From: Siphonodentalium dalli
Lineage: Eukaryota > Mollusca > Scaphopoda > Gadilida > Siphonodentaliidae
Assembly: GCA_032622095.1 (NCBI GenBank)
Contig: CP136063.1
Span: forward strand, 179,345,956-179,409,955
Direction of reading: 5' to 3'
Length of the DNA stretch: 64,000 bases
Each line of letters starts with the position of its first letter. Position 1 is the first letter of the stretch. Made by a program: the position numbers and the translations under genes. Positions 1 to 11,423 of the stretch are shown piece by piece. A model generated the notes under the pieces. That model had not been told where the DNA came from and did not search any database. It saw only the letters and a list, made by a program, of their open reading frames with translations.

Positions 1-63
1 AATCCTGAAAAGTTACCCATAATTCTTCTGTGGTTAAGAAGTCGATTAATTAGAGCATTATTG
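1..63. mobile_element. Right end of a TA-flanked foldback MITE (cut by window start)
   Basis: The first 63 bases match the right arm of the palindromic element seen complete at 881-1102 (AATCCTGAAAAGTTACCCAT..., ending near CATTATTG then TA). The left arm lies outside the window. Confidence 0.7.
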
Positions 64-660
64 TATGCCAAAATGTCAATTTCTAAACAATAACTGTTTT
101 ATTATATTAAACCACACAAATATGTAGCTGGCCTCACATGGTATTAAATTCTGGTTACAGCGATTTGATTGGCTGACTAATTTTTAAGCTTGGAAAACCT
201 ATTCTATTTATAAGTTTGAGGACCCTGGAATCTTATGTTATCCTCTTGTGGATATTATGTTAGCCTGTCCATATTTTAAATAAAAGAGAAGTGAACATCG
301 TGAAATGATTGTATTAATGTGATATAGTCATTTAGTGTGGGATTTGGGGGGAGGTGAATTTATCTTCATATAATAACACTGGATGGCTTATGGCAGCTTA
401 ATGTACTTTTTCGACCGACCCATCGGAGCCCATATCATCAATTCATATTCAGCGGATGCAGAGAACGTTTTCCCTCTTTTTGGTGTCATTGTCTAAAGAT
501 ACATCAACGTTCCTCACTATCATTCTAGTAATCTACCACTGCAGATAGCATATAGGCATTTGTACTCATTGGAGCTTCTTCCCACCCTGATATTGTAAAT
601 GGTATATTTTAAAATGTAGAATATTCCAATTCTAGACGACATACCTTTAACTTTTTTCAG

Positions 661-3600
661 AAATGGAGACATTGATCAAGAGACATCCAATGATGGATAC
701 AGTGAAAGAGAAATACAATGACATGGTTAACTCCATTCCATTAATGCCTGAAATTCCAATGCCCACCAATATTATTAATAATGTGATCAACAAAACCGAA
801 CAGCACCTCGGAGCTAACGAGATCTACCAACAGGTAAGATTACCTTCATAGTCCACCACTTACCTGTATTCTGTGACATACAGTAATGCCCTAATAATAA
901 ATAATTGACTCCTTAACCACAGCAGAATTATGGGTAATTTTTCAGGATTTAGTCAGAAATATGGCTTGTTGCCATTCATTGGAAGCTCTCACTGAGAGCT
1001 TTCTGATGAATGGCAACAATCCATATTTCCAACTAAATCCTGAAAAATTATCCATAATTCTGAGCACTGTTGTTAAGGAGTCGATTATTTAGGGCATTAC
1101 TGTACATTATGTTCACCAGATATTTGTGTCTTTCACAGACATGTCTTATGTCATTTACCTTTCTCTATTAATAGTCATTGATAGGAAATGTTCATATAAT
1201 AACTTTAAGAAACATGTTGTTTGTTGAACTTATTATCTGAACATTTCCCACAATGAATATGAATTCCTCTGCACTTTTTATTATCTTTTCAACAGTTTGT
1301 TGTCTGCTTATACATCCTGAACACCCCTCAGATGAATACTAGACCATTCCAATATATACTTTTTAACTGAGTGGGAGAATCCATCTGGTATAGAAATGGT
1401 TAGCCTGTGATTCATGAAAGTATCCCCTCCATTCAGTACTAAAAGTATACATTAGAATGGTTTATTTTTGATTAGGTGGCATGTTCAAATAAGATAATCA
1501 GACAACAGGCTGAGACACCACATATGATTACCATTCATTCATTTGTAATGATGGTTAGATAGTAGGTTTATTAGTTGAACCTTCCTGCAAATGAATGAGT
1601 AGTAATCAAATAACTACCCACCACGGAGTATCCTTCAAATTGTTCAATCTCATGTATATTCACTTTGGGTTGTTCAAATATAGTCTGTACATTTGACTAA
1701 TTTGGTAGTGCAGAAAATTATATACTTGGAATCAAGACAGTTTTGATGAAAATAAAAGTCATTTTTTCCGTAAATACAAAAATCTTCACAACAGAGCTTT
1801 ATCTGGAATTAATTGGGATTAAGCAATTATGATATTTTTCCTGTTGGATAAATTGGAAAAGAATGTGTTAACAAATGCATGGTCCAGTAGTGGGATATTT
1901 GAGATGATACATCATTATTTTGCCTGATGAACTGATCACGGCTGTCCTATTTTTTTCAGGGCAAATGGGCCTGGAATTACTGGAATGTCAAAGACAATGC
2001 ACAGAAAATGTTGAGAGATTTGCTGTCCGAGGCTGAGATCGAGGCACACAAACAACTTAACAACATCAAAAACAAAATTGTTTTCGATCTCCAGAAATCA
2101 AGATTGATCGCATTCAACCCTGAAAATGGAGAGATTCAGTTTGAGCTATACAGTCCTATAGCTCTCAAATCCCTGCTATATGTGCCAGAGTTTGGATTTG
2201 AATCTAAAATCAATAAGCTGAAGCAGTACATTCCTAAAGCAGATTTCTCTTTCTGGGATTTGTACTACAGCTACATTCCTCCATCAAACCTCAGAGACAT
2301 GCTTCCACCATTCAAAGGTATGACATACTTCAAACTTCATTGTCATCTAATTATTTTCTTCTATATTTGCAGTGCAGATGTCCCATTAATATTATAATAT
2401 TTATATGGTATGTGTGTGTTACAATAAATCATGTTCAGTGATTGGTCAACTGCCAATTGGTTCATGCGTTTGATGTCCCAATAAAACACACCATAACATC
2501 AACTGACGTGACATCTTGTTGACCAGATGATTAGTTGTGTTCATAGAATAAGTGGGCATGTTTTATTTAGTGCGTGACCATAGGCTTATTGATCGATAAT
2601 TCACAGGCAGAATATTAGGCTAACAATATATACAGTAATGCCCTAAATAATCAACTCCTTAACCACAGCAGAATTATGGGTAACTTTTCAGGATTTAGTC
2701 GGAAATATGGCTTGTTGCCATTCATCTGAAAGCTCTCGGTGATAAATGGCAACAAGCCATATTTCCGACTAAATCCTGAAAAGTTACCCATAGTTCTGCT
2801 GTGGTTAAGGAGTCGATTATTTAGGGCATTACTGTGTTTAGATTTCAGAAAAAAAAGTCAGCTGAGTTTGTAGAAATTAATAAGGAAAAAGCTATATAAA
2901 TACAGGAAATGAATGTAGATTGAGTGTTTTATTGAGGGGTATTTCGCTGTGGTCATTTGAGCATATTTAGTGTGAACATCTTAAAACACTCTCAAACTAC
3001 ATTCATTTCTTAACTGTACTTTGATGATAGTTTTGTTCATGCTCATATTTGGTTATAATAACTTGAACAACTATGATGTTGTGTCCTGATACTCAAAAGG
3101 AATACACTTTTGTACAATGTTGTCTCCAGAATAGCAGCGTACACATTTATTCTTATATATATACATTATTGTGTCTTATGTTGGCATAATCATTCCTCAT
3201 GTTTATCGAGATTTGTTCAGACAGAATGAAGGAATATACATTTAAATGTATAACTGGTTCTGATGTTGTATTCTCTGGTATGGTACAACCAATATCGATT
3301 GTGCTTTCAGTTCTGTTGTATGATTTTTGGCCCACTGAATACAAATTTAGCATAAAAGATTCACCTATCAAAATGTTTTGACATAAGCAGCTGACAACAC
3401 AGACTTCATTCATGGCCTTAATGATGAAATATGTCCAGACTTATTTTACAAATCCTGTGTACTAACCATTCATAAATGTGATATTTCTTCATCCTTTTTC
3501 AGCTGTTGCTGGTATTTCTGAGAGCAAACATTTCTTCACTTTTGATGGCAAACACTTTGACTTCGCTGGTCGATGCAGTTACACCCTTGCCAAGGACATG

Positions 3601-6600
3601 CTCCACAGCAATTTCTCTGTCATCGCTAACTACGACAGAGCCACTAACCCATCAATTGCTAGCATTCAAATTACTGATAAACAGAATGTCATTGAAGTCA
3701 GAGATAATGGAAGAGTAAGTTTTGTAAAGTATTGTTCCCAATCTTGAAGTTTGATGCTTTCGACTAAAGAATAAAATTGTTATCGATTTTACCATGCTGA
3801 AAGTGAAGTGCACAGCAAGCATTTTTCTTATGCTCTTTGATTTTTTGCAGGCACAATAAATTCTTTGATCTAATTCCGCAGAATATGCTTTTTCAAATAA
3901 TTTGTTTTGAGTTGTGTCATTTTTACAATAACATCAACTAAATATGATCAATCAGTATTCGATTCAGACTAACTCAGATAGAGTATATCCTAAAATATGT
4001 AGTAATTGCCCTCTGACTTCATTTCCCAGTATAGAATACACTGAATCAGTGCTTTCATCAAAATACAAGAATTAATGCACAAGAAGGATTTCATGAAAGT
4101 TGTCTTGAATTTCAGATTAAGATAAATGGAAGACGTGTTGAGATCCCAGTAAGCATCGGAGATACCACAGTTGAGAGAATTGGCCAGGTTCTACGTGTAG
4201 CTAACAAAAACTTTGAGCTGGACTACGATATGGAACACAAATATTACTTCCTCACTGTCAGTGGGTGGTACCATGGAAGACTGGCTGGTCTGCTCGGATA
4301 CTACGATCTCGAGAATTTCAATGACATGATGACATCAGAGAGAATAATCACAAAGAATATTCAGCAGCTCGCACAGTCATGGGAGGTTGCATCCAGATGC
4401 TCCTCGAACAACAATTTCGCTGACAACTTAATCAATCCAACACAAAGTGCGACAGAAAAATGCACCAAATTCTTTGAGATGCACAGCTCAGAATTCAGAC
4501 CATGCTTTGGACAGGTTTGTAATTTTTTTCAGTAACAACAACCTTCAAGTGATCATATGTGTAGTTTGGTTTATCATGTGATTTTATTATGTTTATCTCA
4601 GGCCAAAATAAATTATTTTAGTGTTTCTGGTAACTCAGTCTCAAATACCGTGCCCAAAATGTTTTATTTTTTTTTTATTTTGGCCTTATTTGTTGCTGAA
4701 AAAAAATTTGTCGATCAAAATATTGTTAATATGGACATTCAAATTTTACTTTATATTTACAATTTAAACCCTCAGGTTCTATGTCTTATTTCATTTAAAT
4801 AGATACATTATTCAATTTCTGAATTCATGGGGTTCATTATTCCAGGTATTTTGCAAAATAATATGAAAAATTACAATAAAATGAAAATCTACATGTCAGA
4901 CCGATCAAATATATTTTTGACCCATTTTCAGAAACCGTATTCATTGTATTTTGGCCTCAATACTATCGCTATTGTCATAGTTAAAGTCCAAATTATTGGA
5001 GTTGTAGACAAAATATTCTGCAAATATCAGAGACATATGCCCAGTTCTATATATATATATAATTGACATTTTGAATTTGAACTTACATATGTCAGGTACT
5101 ACCATTTGCGACTACATATTAATTGTCATACCGCTAATCCTCAGCATTTTGACCAGCCTTATTGTAGTTTTCATATAATACATGCAGTTGGTTTGGAATC
5201 ATAATATGACACGCTCGAACTTCGAATGTCATTGTTTGTCTGGTTTCAGTGGAATCATCAGATTCTCAACATAAAATTGAATGGCATTATTTACAAATAG
5301 AAGAAAAGAAAATGACTGAACATGTAGAATGTCCTAAAGATTTATATACAGTAATGCCATAAATAATCGACTCCTTAACCACAGCAGAATTATGGGTAAT
5401 TTTTCAGGATTTTTCAGTGAGAGCTTTCCGATGAATGACAACAAGCCATATTTCCGACTAAATCCTGAAAAATTACCCATAGTTCTGCTGTGGTTAAGGA
5501 GTCGATTATTTAGGGCATTACTATATGTGCTTTGTATAATACAAAATAAATACAGTATTTAAATGCTTTTAATAACAGGTCACACCAGAAGAGTACATGA
5601 CTGCCTGTGAGAATGAGATGACTGTTGGATCCATGGATCTTTGTAATACTGCAGCAATGTACATCCGTATGTGCAGAGCTAAAGAAGTCAATGTGAAGCT
5701 TCCCAGACAGTGTGGTGAGTAATATTCCTCCAATACACTCAATTTCATTGAGAGGTTACAAAAACAACCCATACTCATTTCAATGTTCTGATGTTCTTTG
5801 CACCCCCCCCCCCCCCACACAGCTGTTGATTAGGTGCATTATGAGTTATGCCGATATAATCCATCCAGCGATGCCGAAGCTAGTTTAATTCCCGGTAAGT
5901 GCGGATTGGTGATCCATGCAGAGGGAGGGCAGTAGGGTACCCTGAATTGTGTATCTGGGCAAGTTTCTTAGTTGCTTACAAGAGTCGGTGGTTTGTACAT
6001 GCAATTGAGTGATATCCCAGTGTTATTAACCATCTGCACGGTCATTCCTTCAACCACATTCTAATATGGCCCAGCAGATAGAACAACAATAAACTCAATA
6101 ATAAACTTTATGAACATTCTTGGCTCATCTCGCAGTTATTTGCATTTTGTTATGTCTTAGCATGACAAATAGCCATCTTTAAATGCCATTTTATACAATT
6201 GATCACTGTCCTATGCCTGTCGGCGCAAATATATCATCTTTTTCGATAACTTGGGTTTAAGAAACCGGATTCAATAATATTATTTTATTGAAAAGTATGT
6301 GTGCCTAATTTAGTCATGAAACTGTTTGTCAGCGAATGTTTGTGTAATCACTTAACGTTGTTTATTAACAGTGCGATGCAGTAACCCAAATGGTAACACC
6401 TTCATGGAGGGAGAGAATGTCACACTTACAAAGATGAACGAACCGGAAGTTGATGTTCTCTTCGTGATGCAGGAAGCCAAGTGCAACAAGAAAGTATTCC
6501 ACAAGCTTGACAACATCGCCAAAGAAATCTACTCAGATCTCAAAATTAAAGGTATAGATTAAAGTGAATTGACTCTCGGTGGTGGAATGCCTCCTGTTGG

Positions 6601-9600
6601 TTTATCAGTCGTTAATTTGGGTTGCACGCGGTACTAAATATTTACATTTTTAAACGCCTGTTTCAGAAGAAAAAAAACAGTCATAAGTATTCAGTCTTCC
6701 GTCTGTCGGGACATCCACCCATTAACATTTTTGGTGTCTGACTGATAACTCCAGTTTATATAATTTTATATGAACCAAAGTTGGTATGTGTATTTCGGAG
6801 CTAAAAATTCAGTCCAAGTTCGAAGATGGGTTCCGTCCAATTATTTTTATATCAGTTAGATTCCATATCCTTAATCTTAAACAATAAAACTAGACCAATT
6901 TGATGTCACAGGGGACATCACTCTTTCCTCTCATGCAACTTAACACTTGTTTGCCATTGTGAGACTTCAGTGAATTATCACAGCCATGTGTTAGACAGTC
7001 TATCTGCTTATACATATGCACATCAGAAGCTTTTTTTAGTTTTCTCGATATATACGTTTAAGTATTTTGAGGTCTGTTTTCACAAGAGTACAGCTGAATA
7101 ATATGAATCTTTCATTCACGAGTTAACCCATTCTATACTAAATACTCATTGACGAGTAGTTATCCCTTAAGAAATGTTCAAACCTGTGGTTGTTAAACTT
7201 ATTATATGAACATTTCCCACCAATGAATAGGATTCCTTTTGCACCTTTTATTGTCTGTTGTCTGCTAATATTTTCTGAACATCCCTCCAGACGAATAATA
7301 GACCCTTCAAGTTCCTATGTATACTTTTATAACTGATTGGGAGAATATATATAGTAACGAAAAAGGGTTAAACATTCTTTTCAGGCATCAAAGATTCGAG
7401 GTATGGATTCATGACGTACGATGAAGAGAAGACAAACATGCACACCATAAATGGTGAGATCTTCACATCTGCTGCTAAATTCGCACCAGAAATCAGGAAA
7501 TTGTCCGAAGAGACTCAGGCTGATGCTATGACTGCTCTAATGAAAGCCGCCAGGTATCCATTCAGAACTGGAGCTAAGAAAATAGTAATTCTGATCCCAT
7601 GTGCCGACTGCCACGAGAATAACGTCAGATACAGTGAAATCAGCCAAATATACAAGAACAGTGACATTTCTCTGCATATTCTCACACAGCCAGAGTTTGG
7701 AATCAATGGAAACAAAGGATCTAAATCAAGCAAAATATTTGGTAAGTTTCAAATTTTACTGCTATCAATATATTATAAAGGGCCCTAGTTATTCGAGTTA
7801 TTCAACAAGCCATATTTCCGACTAAATCCTGAAAAATTACCCATAATTCTGCTGTGGTTAAGGAGTCGATTATTTAAGGCATTACTGTAGTGTATCCGAT
7901 TAATGCTCCATGCAAGGTGAGTGTATTTTAAATGTATGTAGCTTGGCTAGTTTGTTAGTCAGTGGTATCTACTTTCAGTGGTGTCATTTTGCAGTGAATA
8001 TGCACTGATGGGTAGTTACTTGATTACCATTGATTCTTTGCAGTGGTCTTCAGCTATTAAGTTATAGCAATGGCCTTATGATCGTATTAGCTGAATTACT
8101 TTTCTGAAAATAAATCCAATAGGGTTTCTCTGCCTGTAATCTGCTGATATCAACTGAATATCCCTATAAATGTAGAACAGACCATTCCATTGTATACTTT
8201 ATAACAGAATCAATTTATAGAATATAGTCTCAAGAACAAACCATCATTGTATAACAGAATCAATTTATAGAACATAGAAGAATAGACCATCATTGTATAA
8301 CAGAATCAATTTATAGACCATAGAACAATAGATCACCATTGTATATTCTATGACAGAATCAATGTATAGACCATGGAAGAATAGACCATCATTGTATAAC
8401 ATAATCAATTTATAGACCATAGAATAATAGACCACCGTTGTATATTCTATGACAGAATCAATTTATAGACCATAGAATAATAGACCACCATATAATATTG
8501 TGTAACAGAATCAATTCAGCGATCAAATGATTAATATTAAAAGAACCCAATGCCCTCACAAAATATAATAGTCTTAAAAACAAAGAAGAACATGGAAAAT
8601 ATATCAATTTAAAGTGTTCTTCTTATCATTAGTGATAGTTCTCCAATAACGAAATTCTGCATTTTTAAAACATTATTATGTAAACAAAACTGTTACAATG
8701 ATTTGTCAACAATCATCGCATATTGTGTAGTAAGTTAAAATATTTTAGTCTGAATACGATTTAGAGAATATTTGTTCAATGCTTTGACCTTTTCCAATGT
8801 TTATCATCAAGTTTTGATTAAACTTTGGTCATCTTATTGAACTAATTGGATTTTTATCAGTAATTCCACTGTAACAGTATTGTTCACATAGCAATGGTTT
8901 TGATATGCAAAATATTGTAATTGAAGATTTATTAATAATGAAAATAACAACAAAAATGATCCAATTTGTATGTGCTTAATGATATTTGTTTTACAGACTT
9001 TTATAAAATTTATGTTATGTCGCATGAACTCATTCCAAAAGCCTTGAGTCCCTTTAAAATAAAGTTTTCAGCCTCAGACAATACCCGATTTCAGTCTTAC
9101 TTACAAAAGGTTGTTCTCATTCATTCAGGAATCGACAACAACAAAGTATACACTATCTCAGAGAAAGTTGGAAACAAAGAAATGTTGCCGATGGTTACCT
9201 ATAAGAAGGATACATGTATTGCATTGGCACGAAAGCTTGGATCTATCTTCGATGTGCAGACTTTAACACAGTCAAGACTGCAGACACAGAAAGCATTCAT
9301 CGAGTCGCTCGTATCATCTATTAGCCAATCAGCAAAGCCAGCTGAATGCCAGAATTGCAGATGTGTCGCAGATGAAACTGGCGTAGGAATATCTGTATGC
9401 CAGCGATGCCAGTCTGTAGAATACAAAGTAGAACTACCAGTGGTAAGTGTAAGAATGCTATCAACATAGGGCAGCGATGGTTCTGTAAATTGGGGTGTTG
9501 AAAGAAACAGATACCATTCGAGCAATATTTTTAAAGGTACTCAATCTGATCGAGGGTAAAAAATAGTTGATTCGAGTCGAGGAATCCACCCATCATTTCT

Positions 9601-11423
9601 CAGAGTGATCAGATATCGATTTTTGAAGTTTGTTATTTCTCGAGATGTGCAATTATTTGTGGTCCAGAAAACAGTTATCAAACTGAGTCTCGGACAAACT
9701 TGCGGATGAAGATGGATAACTCTAAAATCAAGTGTTAAGGTGGTCAAATTTTGTGATACTCAAGTGATAATACGGCCATATTTTCAGTGTTGATCAAATT
9801 GATACCATAGTTGACAGCGGTTAGCATTATTTTTTTGCAATTAATTGGTTCTGATAACTAAAGCGTATTTTGAAGAAATGTTGTTGTTGTATCTTGATGA
9901 TATGGGGACCATCTGATCAGATTGAGAACCTTTAAAGCGATGTGATACACTCCTCTGAGGCACACAGCAAATAAACTTCTTCAAAGCAGGTATTTTAATT
10001 TCCAGCACACAATGTCATTCTATCATATTAAAATAAATATAGTAACCCTCATTATCAAAATCATTGCCGTTTGTTTATCGGCGATTTGTTCAGGCAAATA
10101 GAACTTTGAAGACTGTTTGTTTACATTTTTGAGAAGTTCAGATGTCGTGTTTTACAAAAGGGTACATCCATAATAGCTAATTTAATGATGCATTCTTCAA
10201 ATTGGGTGTAGTGGCTGAGTCGTAAAATATCAGTTTGAAGTAGTGAAATAAGTACATAATATGTGTTTAACCCTTTCAGTGCCAAGTTCGATTTTTGTAT
10301 CAACCCATATTTCCTTGATCATTTTTCAAATTTATTGATTATAATAATGTGATACATTGATGGAAAGAGCTCTAAGAGCTCTTTCCATCAATGTATCACA
10401 TTATTATAATTTATTTATTGATTATAATAATGTGATACATTGATGGAAAGAGCTCTAAATTTGAAAAATGATCAAGGAAATATTGGTTGATACAAAAATT
10501 GGACTTGGCACTGAAAGGGTTAAAGGTACTCAATCCGTAAAGAGGGTCCCCATCTCAACAGATTCCAACAACAACAATCCAATTTAGGGGGTCCTATATT
10601 ACTATTTCTTTGGCTTTGGGGGTAACAAATATTTGATTCGAGTCGAGAAACCCATCAAACAAAGCTCAGAGTTATTAGATATTGATTTTTGAAATTTGTT
10701 AATTGCTCGAGATGAGTACTAATAACTGCCGTCAATTTGGTAACCTGCTCGAGATTTTACGCCAAAACTCTATTCAAACAGACAAGGATGGATAACTCTA
10801 TAATCAAGTGGTAATAATAACGAAATTTTGACTGTCTTCTGGGCCAGAAAGAATTCCCGATAATGAAAAATAATAGATTTCTAAAATCGATATCTAACAA
10901 ATCTGAGCTTTGATGGGTGACTTCCTCAACTCGAATCAAATATTTTTGACCCCCGAAGCCATTGAAATAGTAATTGAGAGGAGTTTTATCGGATTGAGTA
11001 CCTTTAACATCATTCATCACTAAATTAGAGAAAAGTAATCACAACAGGAACACATGCTATTTACATCTGGTCTTTACTAATCTAAAACACTTCATGCAGT
11101 AATAACAATTTTCAACACAGTAATTTTAAAATGAAGACCTCATTGTGTGGTACTGTAAAAATGACTTGGCTCTTCTTCTGAATGAAGTAGATTGTTTCAC
11201 ATCGTCCACGAAATTATTAAACACAACTAACTTCATCGTCGGTTGAAATAAGTTGAATAAGATAAAAAAAAAGTGTAATAAGTTTGTCAAATCTGTTTTT
11301 TTCTTACAAAAATGAACCCTTTATACAACTAGTTTGTTTTCTTTTGATTGTTCGATCTGATTGAGTCTTATGTTAATTCCTTTGTCTGTTTTTTTTCAGC
11401 CTGTGGACACAAAGACGGAATAA
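661..11423 (+). CDS. Apolipophorin-like large lipid transfer protein, 3' part (9 exons, 5' end outside window)
   Basis: Coding exons, read from GT-AG sites and continuous frame: 661-833, 1960-2317, 3503-3714, 4116-4514, 5579-5714, 6372-6551, 7385-7741, 8997-9442 and 11400-11423 (stop TAA 11421-11423). The first exon opens with 2 nt of a split codon, so the gene begins upstream. The joined reading gives about 760 residues: an amphipathic helical/beta tail of the lipid-binding region (about 1-176), a VWD domain (about 187-380), a Cys-rich stretch (381-428), a VWA-like fold (about 452-640), a Cys-pair segment and a short acidic/basic end. Proteins of this superfamily are secreted and scaffold circulating lipoprotein particles. 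The order VWD then VWA-like is what I see; apolipophorin identity rests on the VWD and on the neighbouring LLT gene, since the diagnostic N-terminus is not in the window. Vitellogenin or another VWD-bearing LLTP remains possible. Introns are loaded with MITEs. Confidence 0.82.
881..1102. mobile_element. TA-flanked palindromic MITE (copy 1, intron)
   Basis: A 222-bp foldback with arms starting CAGTAATGCCCTAA and ending AGGGCATTACTG. It is flanked by TA (879-880, 1103-1104), the target duplication typical of Tc1/mariner transposases. The two arms are complementary over most of their length, leaving a short loop around AAGCTCTCACTGAGAGCTTT. No coding capacity. It sits in the intron 834-1959. Confidence 0.85.
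1170..1620. repeat. Dispersed AATGTTCA-type foldback repeats in intron
   Basis: Segments at about 1176-1380 and 1490-1620 contain inverted stretches (GAAATGTTCATATAATAA / TTATTATCTGAACATTTCC; ATTCATTTGTAATGATGG / TGCAAATGAATGAGTAGTAA). The same text recurs at about 7130-7320, 7980-8180, 60270-60440 and 62080-62215, mostly in introns of the two genes. Non-coding. Confidence 0.5.
2633..2834. mobile_element. TA-flanked palindromic MITE (copy 2, intron)
   Basis: Same family as 881-1102, 202 bp, preceded by TA (2631-2632). The right flank reads TG, a likely later change. Arms are near-perfect complements. Lies in the intron 2318-3502. Confidence 0.85.
3503..5714 (+). other. Von Willebrand factor D domain exons of the upstream gene
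   Basis: Three exons (3503-3714, 4116-4514, 5579-5714) encode a VWD domain. The opening FTFDGKHFDFAGRCSYTLAK fits the usual 'F.T.DG..Y.F.G.C.Y.L..D' start, and GLLGYYDLENFNDMM resembles the 'GLCG.yd....ND' motif, but with Leu in place of the usual Cys. Two more segments follow: a long acidic linker ending before CTKFF, and an exon rich in cysteines (C at ACENEM, LCNTA, RMCRA, RQC) that corresponds to the C8-like tail after many VWD domains. In apolipophorins and vitellogenins this domain lies near the C-terminus and is thought to help assembly or receptor contact. Confidence 0.85.
5349..5522. mobile_element. TA-flanked palindromic MITE (copy 3, intron)
   Basis: Same family, about 174 bp. The left arm lacks the segment just before the loop, so the palindrome is asymmetric, and the last base of the right terminus is lost (CATTACT then ATA). 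It ends 56 bp before the acceptor of the exon at 5579. Confidence 0.8.
5806..5818. repeat. C homopolymer in intron
   Basis: A C-run beginning GCACCCC. Homopolymers like this recur (17081-17097, 23881-23894, 25045-25055, 26090-26110, 60958-60970) and are places where the assembled length may be wrong. Confidence 0.8.
6372..7741 (+). other. VWA-like domain exons of the upstream gene
   Basis: Exons 6372-6551 and 7385-7741 encode a hydrophobic strand VDVLFVMQEAKC, a helix, a second strand (YGFMTYDEE), a helix-rich stretch and a third strand (AKKIVILIPCAD), followed by a sheet element (ISLHILTQPEFG). This alternating pattern is that of a von Willebrand A / integrin I fold. The metal-site motif DxSxS expected after the first strand reads D-V-L-F-V-M-Q-E, so the MIDAS appears lost. 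Assignment is by pattern only and a structure search would settle it. Confidence 0.55.
7127..7367. mobile_element. TTAA-flanked element with CCC/GGG ends (piggyBac-type MITE)
   Basis: 241 bp starting CCCATTCTATACTAAATACT and ending AAAAAGGG, with TTAA at 7123-7126 and 7368-7371. TTAA duplication plus CCC...GGG termini is the signature of piggyBac transposases. It belongs to the AATGTTCA repeat family seen elsewhere in these introns. It ends 13 bp before the acceptor AG at 7383-7384. Confidence 0.7.
7804..7887. mobile_element. Half copy of the TA MITE (right arm only, intron)
   Basis: CAAGCCATATTTCCGACTAA through GGCATTACTG then TA (7888-7889) match the right arm of the family. The left arm is absent, and the element starts 62 bp after the donor at 7742. 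Confidence 0.75.
8190..8512. repeat. Minisatellite of about 45-60 bp units in intron
   Basis: Six to seven imperfect units built on 'AACAGAATCAATTTATAGA ... ATAGACCAYCATTGTAT', varying in length through inclusion or loss of the TATTCTATG segment. Intron 7742-8996. Confidence 0.75.
8640..8965. repeat. Foldback-like repeat, inverted relative to 14640-14938
   Basis: About 300 bp whose reverse complement matches 14640-14938 at high identity. Shared landmarks are CACTGTAACAGT, CCAAAGTTTAATC, AAACATTGGAAA and TTTCGTTATTGGAGAACTAT. Its own ends carry inverted CTGTTAC motifs. No coding potential. Confidence 0.6.
8997..9442 (+). other. Penultimate exon with paired cysteines
   Basis: This 446-nt exon completes the VWA-like sheet (HSGIDNNKVYTISEKVG), then a helical stretch, and ends with CQNCRC and, 15 residues later, CQRC. 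Two CxxC pairs this close resemble a zinc-ribbon or small disulphide knot; for a secreted protein, disulphides are more likely. The following exon adds only seven codons. Intron phases are 1 before and 0 after. Confidence 0.6.
9535..9931. mobile_element. TTAA-flanked AGGTACTC element (copy 1)
   Basis: 397 bp with inverted ends AGGTACTCAATC / GATTGAGAACCT between TTAA at 9531-9534 and 9932-9935. Shares the interior GATTCGAGTCGAGGAA with the copies at 10524, 13098 and 54199, but is the most diverged. Intron 9443-11399. Confidence 0.7.
10271..10519. mobile_element. TTAA-flanked CCCTTTCAGTGCC element with a palindromic core
   Basis: 249 bp, ends CCCTTTCAGTGCCAAGTTCG / TTGGCACTGAAAGGG, with TTAA at 10267-10270 and 10520-10523: a piggyBac-type MITE. 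The interior holds three alternating copies of a 45-50 bp block (TGTGATACATTGATGGAAAG / reverse complement / direct), so it folds in more than one way. Confidence 0.8.
10524..11003. mobile_element. TTAA-flanked AGGTACTC element (copy 2)
   Basis: 480 bp with inverted ends (AGGTACTCAATCCG / CGGATTGAGTACCT). Its left TTAA (10520-10523) is shared with the abutting element at 10271-10519; its right TTAA is 11004-11007. No transposase coding. Confidence 0.8.

Noticed and set aside
7515-7733. Minus-strand open frame
   Set aside because: Antisense shadow of the exon 7385-7741, whose splice sites and frame fit the plus-strand gene.
9199-9525. Minus-strand open frame of 108 codons
   Set aside because: Antisense of the coding exon 8997-9442.
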